Origin: Corallium rubrum
Lineage: Eukaryota; Cnidaria; Anthozoa; Scleralcyonacea; Coralliidae
Direction: 5' to 3'
DNA length: 64,000 nucleotides
Assembly (NCBI GenBank): GCA_964035015.1
Contig: OZ036005.1
Coordinates: 5,459,188-5,523,187 of the forward strand
A model generated the notes under the pieces. That model worked only from the letters and a program-made list of their open reading frames with translations. It did not search any database and was not told the origin of the DNA. A program made the position numbers and the translations under genes. Shown here piece by piece: positions 9,898 through 24,800 of this stretch (positions are counted from its first letter, which is position 1; every line of letters starts with the position of its first letter).

Positions 9898-12800
9898 ATG
9901 GACAGCAAAGATTATCTCGATAACGGTGCCGAATTTATAGTTATAACGCAGACTTTAACTGATCTCTGTGACAGAGTTTGTGCTTTGAATGATTCAAATC
10001 AGCTATCAGCTAGCATTGGTAGGGATGGTCAAAAACTGCCAAATGTTTTGGGAGAGGTGAACTTGATGGTGACCAATGACCATGGCTGTTCTGTTGATTC
10101 AGGGTGCACCAAGATTATTGATGGTGCCAGATGTGGTGACATGGAGCACAATGATGAAACCAGAAACAACTTAAGTGGTGGTGTTAATGATGTTGGAATT
10201 GACCACCACCAAAACAATAATCAAAATAAACTTTGCAGCGACTGTAACAAATCATTTCCAAAAGGCCAACATACAAGTCCTCGACCAAGACAGCTTGAAG
10301 TTGGTGATGGTATGAAAAATAATGGTGTGAAATTGAATGAAATCAATTTATCAATGAATGGTTTAGCAGAATCTGCAAATATGCCCAGCATTTCTGACGG
10401 ATGTGCAGGTACAATGGTTAGTCATATTGTTGGTTCTGAAGTGGAAGCTGACAATGAGCTAAAAACCAAGGATTCTGCAGAATCTTCCAGTACATGTTTG
10501 CATTCAAATTCAGTAGCAATGGATCAGATATATTGTCAAAAAATACCATCAAATAAATATAAGGGTACATGTACTGTGGAACTTGTTGAAGGTAACTTAA
10601 GTGATTGTAATGAAAATATGGAGGACTCTCAGTCCGAGATAACTAGGAAAGTAGGAAAGGAAGTTGTTTCAAAGACGTCAAATGATTCAAAGGAATCTTC
10701 GTTGATAAGTGGTAGTGATCCTGCTACTGTTGTTGATGATTTTACATTTGTTTTAAATGTGGTTAAAAAAGACCTTGAACAAATGCAAGTGTTGAATGAA
10801 ATGGTTACTAGTACATCACAAGATAAGGATTTAAATCAAGATTGCTTCAAGAAGGAAAGTGAATCAAATGAAGATAGTTCATCATCAAGCAGTGACTCAT
10901 CATCATCTGATGAAACTGATTCTGAATGGTAAGCAATATTCTTAGCACAACTTTTATTTACTTATTTATTATGCTTCACCTATTATAATACAACAATAAT
11001 TATAAAGATGCTAAATTTTAAACTCCTAAACATGCAATTATAAAAATAACAAACGAGAAAGGTGGGGATACCACAACAGTTTAACACCAATTACTGTGGG
11101 CCCTAGTTGGTTAAGAAAATTTTCCATGATGTCTTAAGTACAGTACACTGCTAAATTCAACCGACAATTTTTGGCTGACTCAAGTGGGATTTGAACTTGC
11201 ACCTTCAGAATTCCGGTCCGCTGCTCGAACTGTTAAGCTATCGAGCCACACAGGGATTCGACTTCAAATCCCACTCGAGTCAGCTGAAATTTTTTGGTTG
11301 ACTTTAGCAGTGTAAGACATTATGAAAGATTTTCTTAGTTGGTTAAACCCTTTGACTTCTGGATCAGCCAAAAGTGGTCCCTTTATTATTTACTCTGTCT
11401 AGTGGGAAGCAATTCTACTTGTCAAGTGAAAACCTCTGGTATAGTCAAAGGATTAACTGAGCTATATAGCTATCTGCATGCCCATCATTCTTCCTTAACC
11501 CATTGAATCCTAGACCAGATGAAACCAGCTTCTTTGTTATTTTACTTTACTCATTATAAATTATGCCAAATGATTTTACTTGTGAATTAAGAAACTTCAG
11601 TAATCAAAAGGTTAAGGCAAATGCTTTTCATTGATTGGTTTATCCAGGGTTCTGGCTGAGGGGGAGGGGGCAAAATGTGTTCAAATGGTTTCTTTGAAGT
11701 GTTGAAGGTGCTGTTACACTTTTGTCTAACACCAGACTATTTTACTCTGGCTAACACCAGACTATTTTACTCTGGCTAACACCAGACTATTTTACTCTGG
11801 CTAAACACCAGACTATTTTACTCTGGCTAACACCAGACTATTTTACTCTGGCTAACACCAGACTATTTTACTCTGTCTAAACACCAGACTATTTTACTCT
11901 GTCTAACACCAGGCTATTTTACTCTGTCTAACACCAGACTATTTTACTCTATCTAACACCAGACTATTTTACTCTAACACTAGACTATTTTACTCTAACA
12001 CTAGACTATTTTACTCTGGCTAACACCAGACTATTTTACTCTGGCTAACACCAGACTATTTTACTCTGGCTAAAGCTGGACTATTTTACTTTGTCTAACA
12101 CCAGACTATTTTACTCTGACTAACACCAGACTATTTTACTCTGTCTAAAGCCAGACTATTTTACTCTGTCTAACACCAGACTATTTTACTCTGTCTAAAG
12201 CCAGACTATTTTACTCTGTCTAACACCAGGCTATTTTACTCTGGCTAACATCAGACTACTTTACTCTGGCTAACACCAGACTATTTTACTCTGTCTAAAG
12301 CCAGACTATTTTACTCTGTCTAACACCAGGCTATTTTACTCTGGCTAACATCAGACTACTTTACTCTGGCTAATACCAGCACTATTTTACTCTGGCTAAC
12401 ACCAACCAGCACTATTTTACTCTGGCTAACACCAACCAGCACTATTTTACTCTGGCTAAACACCAACCAGCACTATTTTACTCTGTCTAACACCAACCAG
12501 CACTATTTTACTCTGGCTAACACCAACCAGCACTATTTTACTCTGGCTAACACCAACCAGCACTATTTTACTCTGGCTAACACCAACCAGCACTATTTTA
12601 CTCTGGCTAACACCAACCAGCACTATTTTACTCTGGCTAACACCAACCAGCACTATTTTACTCTGGCTAACACCAACCAGCACTATTTTACTCTGTCTAA
12701 CACCAACCAGCACTACTTTACTCTGGCTAACACCAACCAGCACTACTTTACTCTGTCTAACACCAACCAGCACTATTTTACTCTGTCTAACACCAACCAG

Positions 12801-15800
12801 CACTACTTTACTCTGGCTAACACCAACCAGCACTACTTTACTCTGGCTAACACCAACCAGCACTATTTTACTCTGGCTAACACCAACCAGCACTATTTTA
12901 CTCTGTCTAACACCAACCAGCACTACTTTACTCTGGCTAACACCAACCAGCACTATTTTACTCTGTCTAACACCAACCAGCACTATTTTACTCTGGCTAA
13001 CACCAACCAGCACTACTTTACTCTGGCTAACACCAACCAGCACTATTTTACTCTGGCTAACACCAACCAGCACTATTTTACTCTGTCTAACACCAACCAG
13101 CACTATTTTACTCTGTCTAACACCAACCAGTACTACTTTACTCTGGCTAACACCAACCAGCACTATTTTACTCTGGCTAACACCAACCAGCACTATTTTA
13201 CTCTGTCTAACACCAACCAGCACTACTTTACTCTGGCTAACACCAACCAGCACTATTTTACTCTGTCTAACACCAACCAGCACTATTTTACTCTGGCTAA
13301 CACCAACCAGCACTATTTTACTCTGTCTAACACCAACCAGCACTACTTTACTCTGGCTAACACCAACCAGCACTATTTTACTCTGTCTAACACCAACCAG
13401 CACTATTTTACTCTGGCTAACACCAACCAGCACTATTTTACTCCTGGCTAACACCAACCAGCACTATTTTACTCTGGCTAAGCACCAACCAGCACTATTT
13501 TACTCTGGCTAAACACCAGATTATTTCCCTTGGCAAGGGGACATGTGTTCAGCAATAAGCCTAGGTAGCAATGGGTTTTAACTGCATATATTTATAAAAA
13601 CCAGCTGGCTGTGAATAATTTGATACCCACACTAATTTACCATTTATTCCTGCCATTGATCCTTAGTGAGGACACCCCCAAGAATTTTAGAAAAATGCAG
13701 ACATTTATCACAGAAGAAGAAGGTAAAATAACACACGATGGTCCTCCCAAAACTAAGGATGAAGTACTGTTCTCAGTAAGTACATACTGTAGTGTAAGTC
13801 TGTAGTGTACATAAGTGTGTAATATACATCTGTATAATAATTATAAATGTAATAATTATTACATATTATACTGGTACATTTTGATTGGGCATTAATGAGC
13901 CATATTTGTAAATCTCATACAGTGCACAGTAAATTAATCATAAGTTGAGATGCAAATAATTATTGTATTACATCTTATCAAATTCACACATCTAATTGTT
14001 CAGATTTATCAAAAATCTTTATAATTATTAATATACTAAGCTGTTTTTAAGTTGAGAAAAATGATTGGAAAGCTTATGTAAGTGCAGATTAATTTGTATC
14101 CGATTTACAACACCTGAAAATTAAACATTCATATTTGTTTTAATTTTTTTTTCATGAATAATTATTGATTGATAAATGCAGTATTAATGTATTCCATGTA
14201 CTGTATAATATTAAGATATAATTTATTTTGTTGTTTTTTATTTTATCAAACATAGATTGAAATATAAACTGTAGTCGCACTGAGGCAAAAACCTGTCAAG
14301 TGTCCCCCAAAAATGTTTGGATTTTTTTGTCAAAATTAAAAACAAAATAGAATGTGAATTCATTTTAGTTGAAACTGGAACTTCAATATTTGGTCTAGTT
14401 CACCCCTATTTGTTAACAGGTGTATCTTTTTATTCACTGGTCTGTTTTTAGGAACTACCCCCACCACCAACCATGGATATCAGGTTAGATGATGTACAAG
14501 AGATTAAACCACTTGGAGAAATTGAAAGTATCCTGAATGAAGATGCAGTAGGTAAAGAAAATATAGATCAAAATGTAGTATTAAAGGTTAGATATACTGC
14601 TGAAACAGAGAATGTAGGAGTCTAATAATGTTTTGAGCAGAGGCCCTTCATCAGAGAGAAGGATGTGTGGCCTGGGGATTGGTGGGGGTTGGAGAAGGTT
14701 GCATGGGAATAGGATGTACTGTACTAGGTAATTTTGGTGAAGGAAAATTTCAAGTGTAGACAGTAGAATTTGTACATAATAAAACCAAACTGGGACCAGT
14801 TGCAAAAAATGCAACATCAAAGCCTTCTGGCTAGGAATTGAACCCGCGACCCTGCGATGCAAGTGCAGTGATCTGAGCTATGGAAGCCGTTGCCAAGAGC
14901 TTGGCCACGAGTTCTGTATAATTATATGTTGTAATACCATGAATGGAAATAAGGCTTTCATTTTCTTTGTCAAACCACACCTAAATTTGCCAGAGCTTTA
15001 GTTGGGTTTTTTTGTGAAAAATCTTTCCCCAGAATATCAGAAATTGTATTCTAGAGCATCAAGTTTGCCCAGGGGTGGATCAAGTATGAGCGGGGCCCCT
15101 GGCATTAGTACACCCCCCCCCCCCCCCCACTTGAAGTCTCAAAGAGACCAGAAAAATCAGAGAAAATTAACAAATAATGCCAACTGGTAGCTGTGAGTAG
15201 CTACTCAACCTACATTTCTGGAACCCTGGTTCTACTGTATTTCGAAGATATTTACAAACAATGATTCAAAGTTTAGATTGAAATACCCCTGTGAGCCACT
15301 ACATACTCTATGTCATATGTCTCCCCCCCCCCGTTCCAAAAAGAATAATTTGCGGCGCCATCCTGAAAAACATGGGCCTTATAAGGACCAAAAAGCTCCA
15401 TAAATCTGCCGGGCCCCCAAAAGTGCAGGGCCCCTGGTACTTGCCCAAAGTGTCCTCCCCTTCATCCACCACCATTATCTATTGTTTGGACTGCAAGAAT
15501 TATGGGTAAAAGCGGACAAACTTAAATAATGATGTCATCACGACGGAGCGCTATTTTTTAGCTGTAAGATGCTACTGACATGCCGCTGGGCATAGTAATT
15601 GGGGTTACCTGTTGTGCCTACCATTTTTACCTTATGGTTTAATAAAGTGATTTAAAGAGTGAGTCTTGATTAAGGCCTGCATGGCCAAACGCTTTCAACA
15701 TTTCATTCAACATCGTTCAACATTGTTGAACGCGTGTTGAACGAAAATTTGAACATGTTCAAATTTCGTTCAACATCATTCAACACCACTCAACAACGTT

Positions 15801-18800
15801 CAACATCATTCAACAGGGGTGACCAAACGCTTTCAACATGTTGAATCAGGTTGAATTGAACATTTTTGAACGATGTTGAATGAAATGTTGAACGCGTTTG
15901 GTCAGGCCTTTATTCTGTATTGTTTTAATCTTTAGTGATTATCAAGTCGTTTCCAGATGTACCGGCTATTGATAGTGAAAGTGTATTATTTCTAGAAGAT
16001 GGTTCTGGCTTTGGAGAAGTAAGAACTGTCAAACTATATCATTAATTGCTAAACTATCCAAGAGTCAGAGTAAAAAATTGGTAGAGTGCTGCATAGGCAG
16101 TGTTTTGGATAGAGCAAAGGTGGTGTTAGCAAAATCACTAGAGTGTCTTTTCCAGAAGTAAATATTTAGTTGTTTGAAAGGCGGCCAAACGTTAACCCTT
16201 TAAAGGCTAGTTTCCACTCAGGAAAATTTTCCGCAGGACCGGAATGGACAGGAAAGTTTTCTTTGTCTTGTGAGCTCTCGGTCGGAACTAATGACTTTAA
16301 CACAAAGGAAACTTTCATGTCCGTTCCTATCCTGCGGACAATTTTCCTGAGTGGAAACTAGCCTTAACAGGCAAGTTTCTGCAAGAGGTACCCAGTTGAC
16401 AAGTAAAATCGTCTGGCGTTAGCCAGAGTAATATATATATATACATGTAAGTAGGGACAAAAATGTCCGATTGCCTGTATAACTGTTAAAGTGTTAATGT
16501 TTATATGATGTCAAGCTCAGGAATACAGCGCACGTGGCATCAACGAATTCTGTTGAACAAGATGTCTTTTTTGAACAGCGTGTACTACAATATCACATTT
16601 ATTTTACACTTCGTTAAAAATTAACATCTAGTTCAACTGAATTTGTTTATTTCGTTCTCACACCACGCTGCATTCCTGTTCCAAACAACTTTTTTTTATT
16701 CCGGAAAAGACACTCTACTGATTTTGGTGGTAAATACTGACATTTTGAGCAGAGTCCTAAATGTTATTATGGTAAATTGACGAGATTTACTTTGATGAAG
16801 GGTTTCACTTGAAATGTCAGTGGTTCATTTGCTAAGAATTTCAGCACTTTTACACCTAGTCACTTTTCTACAATATATGGTCTAACCCTTCAATACGCTA
16901 GTTAGTTCCTGGACAATTCATTACCATTTTTCAACTTTAATTTAGAGGTGAGCCGATGTTAAAAAAAAGCCGATTGCCGATACCGATTGTTAAGAGCCGA
17001 TATTTCCCCACCATCGGCCGATTAATCGGCAAAACCGATGTTTGCTAACCTGATGCTCAGTGTTCCCGTTTTGTCGTTTTATTCATCTCAAGTTTTGCAA
17101 TGAGAGGAAGTCATCAAGCCAATTCTCGTATTTTGAGCGCAACAAAACAAACAGAAAACAGTCAAGTAGTCAGCAGGATTTCCTTTATTTAAAATATTTT
17201 GTACCAAGAACTCGACAAGCGCAAAAGTGCCAAACAATGATAAACGAGGACGAGAGAGCAGAAATACGAGGACGAGAGTCACGAGACAGCCGATCCGATG
17301 GTGAAAGACAATCGGCCGATGGCCGATTGTGAGAAAAACTAGCCGTTAATCGGCTCTGCCGATGTTTTGCCGATGATCGGCTCACCTCTACTTTAATTAC
17401 GGTATTTCACTGTACCTGCATGTACCTACAGTTATGCTGGACACATTTGGTTTGGGTTATAAGAGATGTAAAAAAATAGGTACGCGATGCGTACATGCGG
17501 ATACTGGTGTTTGACTTACAGATGACTGAGCGTACTGAAGATGTTAGGACTTTAATATACTATTGTAAAGTAAATATATGATGGTAATATATGATCAAAA
17601 ATGTCCACGTTCATAGAACTTTGCATGTTTTATTCCTAATAGTCGCAACTTTTACACTGTGTTTTTTTTGTGTGTTTTGATTTTTGGTATTTTGGGCGGG
17701 AAAATGACATCATATAGTAGGCACGAAAATTTTGTTCTAAAATTCTTACATGTTTGGTGATTGGTTCGAACATGAATTTTTGGCCATTTGAGCTATTTTT
17801 AGTAACAAAATGGCGAAATTCGAAATTTCAAAACGTTATAACTTTTGATCGAATAAAGATTTTGTAATTATCTTTTCGATTTTGTAATTCGTATAACATG
17901 ATATTTGCAAATCAGTTACCAAACATGTAATATTAAAACAACAATATGACGCCATTTTCTCGCCAAAAACACAAAAAATTGGAAAACAAAAAATATAGGA
18001 TTTGTAGAATTATGAATTTCTGTTATGGTGTAAAAGTTAAGACTATTAGGAATAAAATCTTAATTTTTTTTTAATTTTTTAATCTTTTTTTTAATCTTAA
18101 TTTTTTTAACCATGAGAAATAATGGTCACGCATGCGCGTAATGCATGCCCACTTACAAAAATTTTGACTAGAAAAGTTCTGCAAGATTAATAGGACTTAC
18201 ATAGAGGATGAGTGAAACAATCGTCGTAGCAGTGTCAATTTTTAAATTATTTCAAATGTTTCAATCTGAATCGTATAGTGCAACACATCTGCGATATAAA
18301 TATCATGAGCGATATGCCACAGATATTAAATCCGTTGCGGTTTTTGATATACTATTTTGAGCACAAGTCTAACATAAGCCAATATGGCGAATACGCAAAT
18401 TGTACCAACCTTGCTGCTCACGTTATCGAAAATCAAACAGAGGTATACTATTTCCGTACAAGTTTCGATCTGATTCGGCTGCTATAAAGATCCGTCTTTT
18501 CGATGATATTCTTCATTTCTAGCCTGTATTTGTCGTTGTTGCGGTTTTCAATCTCAAAGCTTCAGTATTTTCTGATCATCGAATGAAGATTTCATCCAAC
18601 ATTGCATAAATTAGTTGTTCTCTTTTCTTCTGAACCGCGGAACTGTGACGACCGCACGACATAGGTACTAGTTTAATTGGGCTTTAGCTGCGCCTCTCCA
18701 TGTCCACCATTTCTCGCCATGATTTTTAAAATTTTTTTTTTAATCTTGCTGTTTTAATCATAATCTTAATCTCTATGAACGTGGCCGTTTTCGACATCTT

Positions 18801-21800
18801 TTATGCCCAACGCGAGATGATGATTTTATTGGATTTTTTTTAGGTTTTTGAAATTTTTGGTCAAGTCAAGAACCCACATTATTGCGTGAGGTTCAACAGT
18901 AAAGATGAAATCGAAGCAAGGCAACTGTCCGTTGGACAAACTGTTTTTTATGCACCAAGTAAAGAAGCACTGACTCATTTTGTATTTGTTTCAAGGTTAG
19001 GAAGGTAGGTGTGTACGGTGGAACACATTGTTTCTTCCTTGAGTCCTGGACTTGTTCCTTTGGTATTAATTATCTATTGGTAATATATTAACACTTTGAA
19101 GCCTGAAGACGAATCTTTAGTATTTTATTCTGGCTAACGCCAGACGATTTGATTCAGCACATGGAGAGGTCCAGGCCTCAAAGTGTTAAAACCATAGTTA
19201 ATAGAACATATACATGGTTTGGAAACTCGTCCAAAGTGATTGTTTTATGTTTTTGTTCAAGTTTATGGAAATTTGTGCAATTTCACGGTATTGTATTTTC
19301 TGTATAATGAAGCAGTCATTCAATAGCAACGCTCGGGTTTAATTAGTGAGTTGCTTCATCGTCACGTGTTGTGGTGCTTCATCGTCATAGAATTTACTTC
19401 CATATAAGGAACTCCATTGTCAGTTCAACATGTCCACGCTTCATGTTGAAAGACAAAAGATCTTCCAAACCGTGTATATGTTGTATTAGCTATGTTAAAA
19501 CCTATCTCTTTAACACTTTGAAGCCTGACGACGAGTCTTTAAAGTGCTTATATCACTTGTGGGGTTTTAACGTATTTGAATAGAGCAAAAAAAGTTAGTT
19601 AATAAGTTATTTTGCTGTTTTTGATTTACTTTAATAGTTTCTGAGATATAAGCCTTTAAACATGCCAATTTCGGCTTTTCGCCAAAAATTTCCGTCGTTC
19701 ATTTTAACACCTTGGGGGCCTGGAACTCAGGAACGAGTCAATCCAAAAACTACGTTTCGACTTATTGATTCACAAAAACACATATATTTGACTGAAAACT
19801 CGAAATGTCGAGCTCACACCCGTTTTCCAGTACGCACGAGAGTTCCAACTAAGAAAACAGTCGGCTTAGGTTCCTGAGTCGCAGGCCCCCAAGGTGTTAA
19901 GTTAGTGTTAATTAGTTAATCAATAAAACCCCAAATAATTAATTAATTAATTAAGTGGCGTTTTTTAGAAAAGTGGGAAATGGGAATTCAGCAAAACCCA
20001 TGCAAAATCATTATTTTTCTTAGAGTTGTTCTTATTCTTTTACTATAACTCTAAATTTTTCTATAATTCTAAATTTTTCTGTACAGTAGTTTCTTGTATA
20101 TTTTGCTGTACAAGGAACTACTACTGTACATGCAGTATCCTCGTATAAAAGTTATCTTGGTTTTCTGTTCTTGCAGTAAGAAAGGGTCAGATGCATCTTG
20201 GCGACATGATCAGGAACCACCTGAAGCGGTTGGTCAATTCTTTCATACAGTATACTAAGTATTTGAAATAAGTAGTTTATTAAATAATTATTTTCAGGTT
20301 GTGTAACAAGCAAGCAAAGCATTCACGTGCTAAAAATATTACTCAATGTATTTCCTCAACTACAGTCGAACCCTCTTTGGGACATCGCTGCATGAGGTGT
20401 CCGCATAAAGGTGCTGTTACACGATGCGATTTTTCCTACAACTTGCAACAAATTTACATATGGAAAAAAAATCGCAAGTTGCAGGAAAGGTGTTACACGT
20501 TCAACAACTTGCGATTGTTGTTGTAAGTTGCACCCATCCAACTTTTCTTGCAACTTGCAACACGGCAAAAATGACAAAATCGCAAGTTGCTACGGGGTGT
20601 TACATTGTGCGATTTTTTATGCAACTTACAACCTTCAGTGATCTGTTGCAAGAAAAATCGCATCGTGTAACGGCCAGATGATTTTATTCACCTCTGGGGA
20701 AGCCCTCGGACAGGAATAAGTTAAGGGGTGTCCACTTAAAAGGGGTTGCACTGTACGGGGGTGGGGGGGGGGGGGGGGTACGCATGTTGTGACAAGCTTT
20801 TTGTTTTCATAATAATTCTAACAACAATCAATACAGCACTAACAGGTTCACAATTCAAAGTGTTGGTCTCTCTTGGTTAATCTCAAGTGTTGATTATTAC
20901 TGTTATTAAAGTGCCACTAACCCCAAAAAATTTTTTTCGCAAATCTAAAAGCCCTTATTGAGTGGATTAGTCCAGTGAATAAATTATTGGTATTGGACAT
21001 TTCTTTGGTCTTCTGTAGACCACCAAAGTTGCAAAAATTGGCATATGCATGTCCCATGGCGGAGTAGGAAAGGGAATGGGTATATTCCTGGTGTGACGTC
21101 AGACAAGCCAAACAAGGAGCTCATTTGAGCTCTGTCTGCTGAATGCATAGAATTTTTACATTGAGTTAGTTGGGAAAATGACTTTTCAACTCAAAAAATT
21201 CTATGCAATCACCAGACAGGGCTCAAAGAGTTCCTTGTTTGACTTGTGTGACGTAACACCAGGAATATACCCATTCCCTTTCCTACTCCGCCATGGGACA
21301 TGCAGATGCAACTTTGGACGTCTACAGAAGATCAACGAAACGTCCAATACCAATAATTTATTAACTGGCCTAATCCACTCAATAAGGGCTCTTAGATTTG
21401 CGAGAAAAAGTTTTTGGGGTTAGTGCCACTTTAAAGAAAACGTTAATTTTGATATGGATTTGTCCGCTTAAGGTGGCTCCATACAGTTTCTTGAAAAGTG
21501 GAAAATACAAGTCTGAGAGTCCAAAACACGTACATAAACAATTCCAAAAAAGAATAAAACTAAATGTTACGCATAGTTAAACAGTCTGACAATCAAAAAC
21601 TGTTACCAAATAAATACCAACAGTTGTTGCTATGACAACAGTGACGTTTCAAAATGGCTGCCAATTACCATCAAACTAATTTAATCCGAAAAAAACTTTG
21701 GTGACCCCCAATTATTTTTTTCATTAAAACTTTTCTTGAAGTATGAGTAATCAATAGGCCGATTTTAAAAAAATTCTGTTGAACGAATAATTTTTTTCTC

Positions 21801-24800
21801 GGAAAAACATGTTTGTTAATTTTTAAAAAACTTCGTTCTACAGAATTTTTTTTTACATCGGCCTATTGATTACTCGTACTTCAGGGAAAGTTTTAATGAG
21901 AAAAAAAATTGGGGGTCACCAAAGTTTTTTTCCGAATTAAATTAGTTTTAAGGGTAATTGGTAGCCATTTTGAAACGTCATTGTTGCCATAGTAACAACT
22001 GTTGCTATTTATTTGGTAACAGTTTTTGATTGTCAGAATGTTTAACTATGCATAACATTTAGTTTTATCCTTTTTCCGAATTGTTTAATCACGTATTTTG
22101 TACTCTCAAACTTGTATTTTCCATTTTTCAAGAAACTGTATGGAGCCACCTTAAGAGAGATGTTGGGACCTCGCCACAGAATAAAGACTATACAGAAGGG
22201 CCACTTAGCGGTACAACGTGTCCTCGTATTTTTATGCAAAAATATGCAGTTCACTGGCTAGGACAGCCAGTTCAGCGTGCTTATTGGCCAGAACATGCAG
22301 TTTACTGGCTGAGCAACATGCGTAATGAGACATGCGCGGAGACAAAAACTTCAAAGGTTCCGACCCGAGTGGCCCTTCTGTATAGTCTTTATTCTGTGAC
22401 CTCGCCAACAGCAGGTGCCCGCTTAAGAGGGGTGTCCGTTAATAGGGGTTCGACTGTACGAGAGAGCTGTGCACGATATATTCACTTTTATCATTAGCCA
22501 AACTGAAAGACCGCAAGTCGAATAATTTTGTCGTGAAGACCTCCAGTCAAATAATTTTTTTTAAAACATATTTCAGATTTTGGACTATTCAGATGATGAA
22601 GCAGAGTCCAAAGCCAAGACCGCTAAGAGAAGAGAACACAGAATGAAAAACCGGTTTGTGGTTAATAAATAATTAATATGTAAAGTTAATACAGTACGGT
22701 ACATTACATTACATTAGCGTAACATCTTATAACGTAGCGTAACGTCTTACACCGTAGCGTAACGTCCTACAACGCAGCGTAACATCTTACAACGCAGCGT
22801 AATGTCTTACAACGTAGTGTAACGTCTTACACCGTAGCGTAATGTCTTACAACGCGGCGTAACATCTTACAACGTAGCGTAACGTCTTACAATGTAGCGT
22901 AACGTCTTACAAAGTAGCCGCGTACTGTCTCACAACGTAGCCGCGTACTGTCTCACAACATAGCCGCGTAATGTCTTACAACGTAGTGTAACGTCTCACA
23001 CCGTAGCGTAACGTCTTACAACGCGGCGTAACATCTTACAACGTAGCGTAACGTCTTACACCGTAGCGTAATGTCTTACAAAGTAGCCGCGTACCGTCTT
23101 ACAACGTAGCCGCGTAATGTCTTACACCGTAGTGTAATATCTTACAAAGTAGCCGCGTAATGTCTTACAACGTATAGCGTATAACATTTTACGCCGTAGC
23201 GTAACGTCTTACAACGTAGTGTGATGTCGTAGAGCGTAACGTAAAGTCTTACGGCGTAGCGCGACGTCTACATTAATTGTGAGATTTTTTTTAAAATATG
23301 AAAGAAAAAAATCTTGTACCATATCTAAAGTGTTTAATCCATTCACATATAAACCACACCAGTATATAAAGTGATAAGCGTCATGACTTTAGTCAAGACT
23401 TTTGCGGTTTATAGTCCAGAAAATAAGGTAATTAAATTAATCTTTTTTTCTATCTTGCAGGGGTGAAAATCAGCCCCAAGAGAAAGGTAATTGGAATTTG
23501 AACTTTCATTACGCTCTTATCCAGCATGCACGTCAAAACATGTGAAGCACTTCTTCGATTACATGCCTGTTGTAACAAATTATTGTGATGTGCAATAGAA
23601 AAATCATCATAATTTTTTACAGCACTATCTCAAACTCATTAATAATTCATGAGATAATCAGCCAATTACAATAGTTCATTCAATCACTGATTGAAGTTGG
23701 CTACTCAAGTAAAGCCCAAGATATTAGATGAAAACCGGTGTTTATCTAATTCTTAAGATCTCAATTATGAATAAATTTTACACACACTCATGAATAAGAT
23801 CTTATGAGGGTTTATTTTAATTGTATTTTTCAATTGAAATCGCTCGATTCAGATGTTTTCTCGTGTTTGGATCCCCTGATGAAACACCCAAACTCGTTGT
23901 TGATATATTACATGAAATACCGGGAAATGTCCATTTTCAACAGTAATCGTAAACAATATACTCTTAAAATTTCGAATAATTATTATGAGACAGTGAACTT
24001 GGGTGGAGAATAATGATATTATGCACTTAATGTCTGCTCCCAAGGGAAACAGTTAGTTTTGCTTTCCCGAGAGTCTTGATATTTCCCGAGACGAAGTCGA
24101 GGAAAACATCGAGACTCGAGGGAAAACAAAACTAACTGTTTCCCGAGGGATCAGACATTAAGTGTTTTGTTATATAGCTTGAGTTTCGCTGAATAATTTC
24201 GACGTTTATCAAGGGAAAGTACACAAAAGACAAACGCTAAGACTTACCAAAACATTTCGCCTGGCTCTAATTTCACTTCAACCAAACAAATATAAGTCTC
24301 AAAACAAAAGAACAGCAATTCCAGTTAATCTTCACACATGCTTTGAAGACCTATAAATATTCTTTTTTTCTTACCAAACAAGCTTTTGTTTATAGGATGC
24401 CGTGACGAGTTCAAGTTCTAGCGGGAAACAATTGAAAACTGATTGACCGAGCAGGCAATAAGTTCTCAATTATTGCCCCTCGGTAAACATTGAAATTTAG
24501 CTAAGGTCATGTGACCACAAACCAACCAATGATAGTCATCGTTGCATCCAGTGAAACTCTAGCTATATAACAATGATATTTATAGGTGTTACTCCGAGTG
24601 ACGAACCATACCAGACAAATAGAGAAAACTCTACTTGGCCCAGCTGGGATCCGAACCCGCGACCTTCGGTTTACTAGTCCGATACTCTACCGACTGAGCT
24701 ACAGGTCAAGTTGGGAGCTGGTGGTCGAATGATGGTACTTGGGTTATTTGATATTTCAAAACAGACTAGTTTCTTCAATATCTAGACAATAGTCTTTATA

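Larger units (their letters stand above)
20361..22457. mobile_element. Outer element with TACAGTCGAACCC ends, heavily nested
   Basis: The left end ACAGTCGAACCCTC near 20361 is mirrored by GGGGTTCGACTGTA ending near 22457. Next to each end is GGTGTCCG. Such ends recall pogo/Tigger-like Tc-mariner MITEs, which is inference. At least three other palindromic elements lie between the ends. The whole sits in NAF1 intron 6. Confidence 0.55.

Noticed and set aside
12456-13457. 333-codon minus-strand open frame with ten-residue repeats
   Set aside because: It is the translation of the 30-bp minisatellite; the frame stays open only because the unit length is a multiple of three. No start context or splice sites, and it lies in a NAF1 intron.
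20917-21423. Small frames [14 protein letters not shown].. repeated at three loci
   Set aside because: They recur because the family A palindromic MITE recurs. They cover both strands of a hairpin and match no transposase.
24640-24712. Functional tRNA-Thr gene
   Set aside because: A and B boxes are good, but acceptor and anticodon stems have mismatches and the unit is embedded in inverted-repeat arms, so it is treated as SINE-derived.
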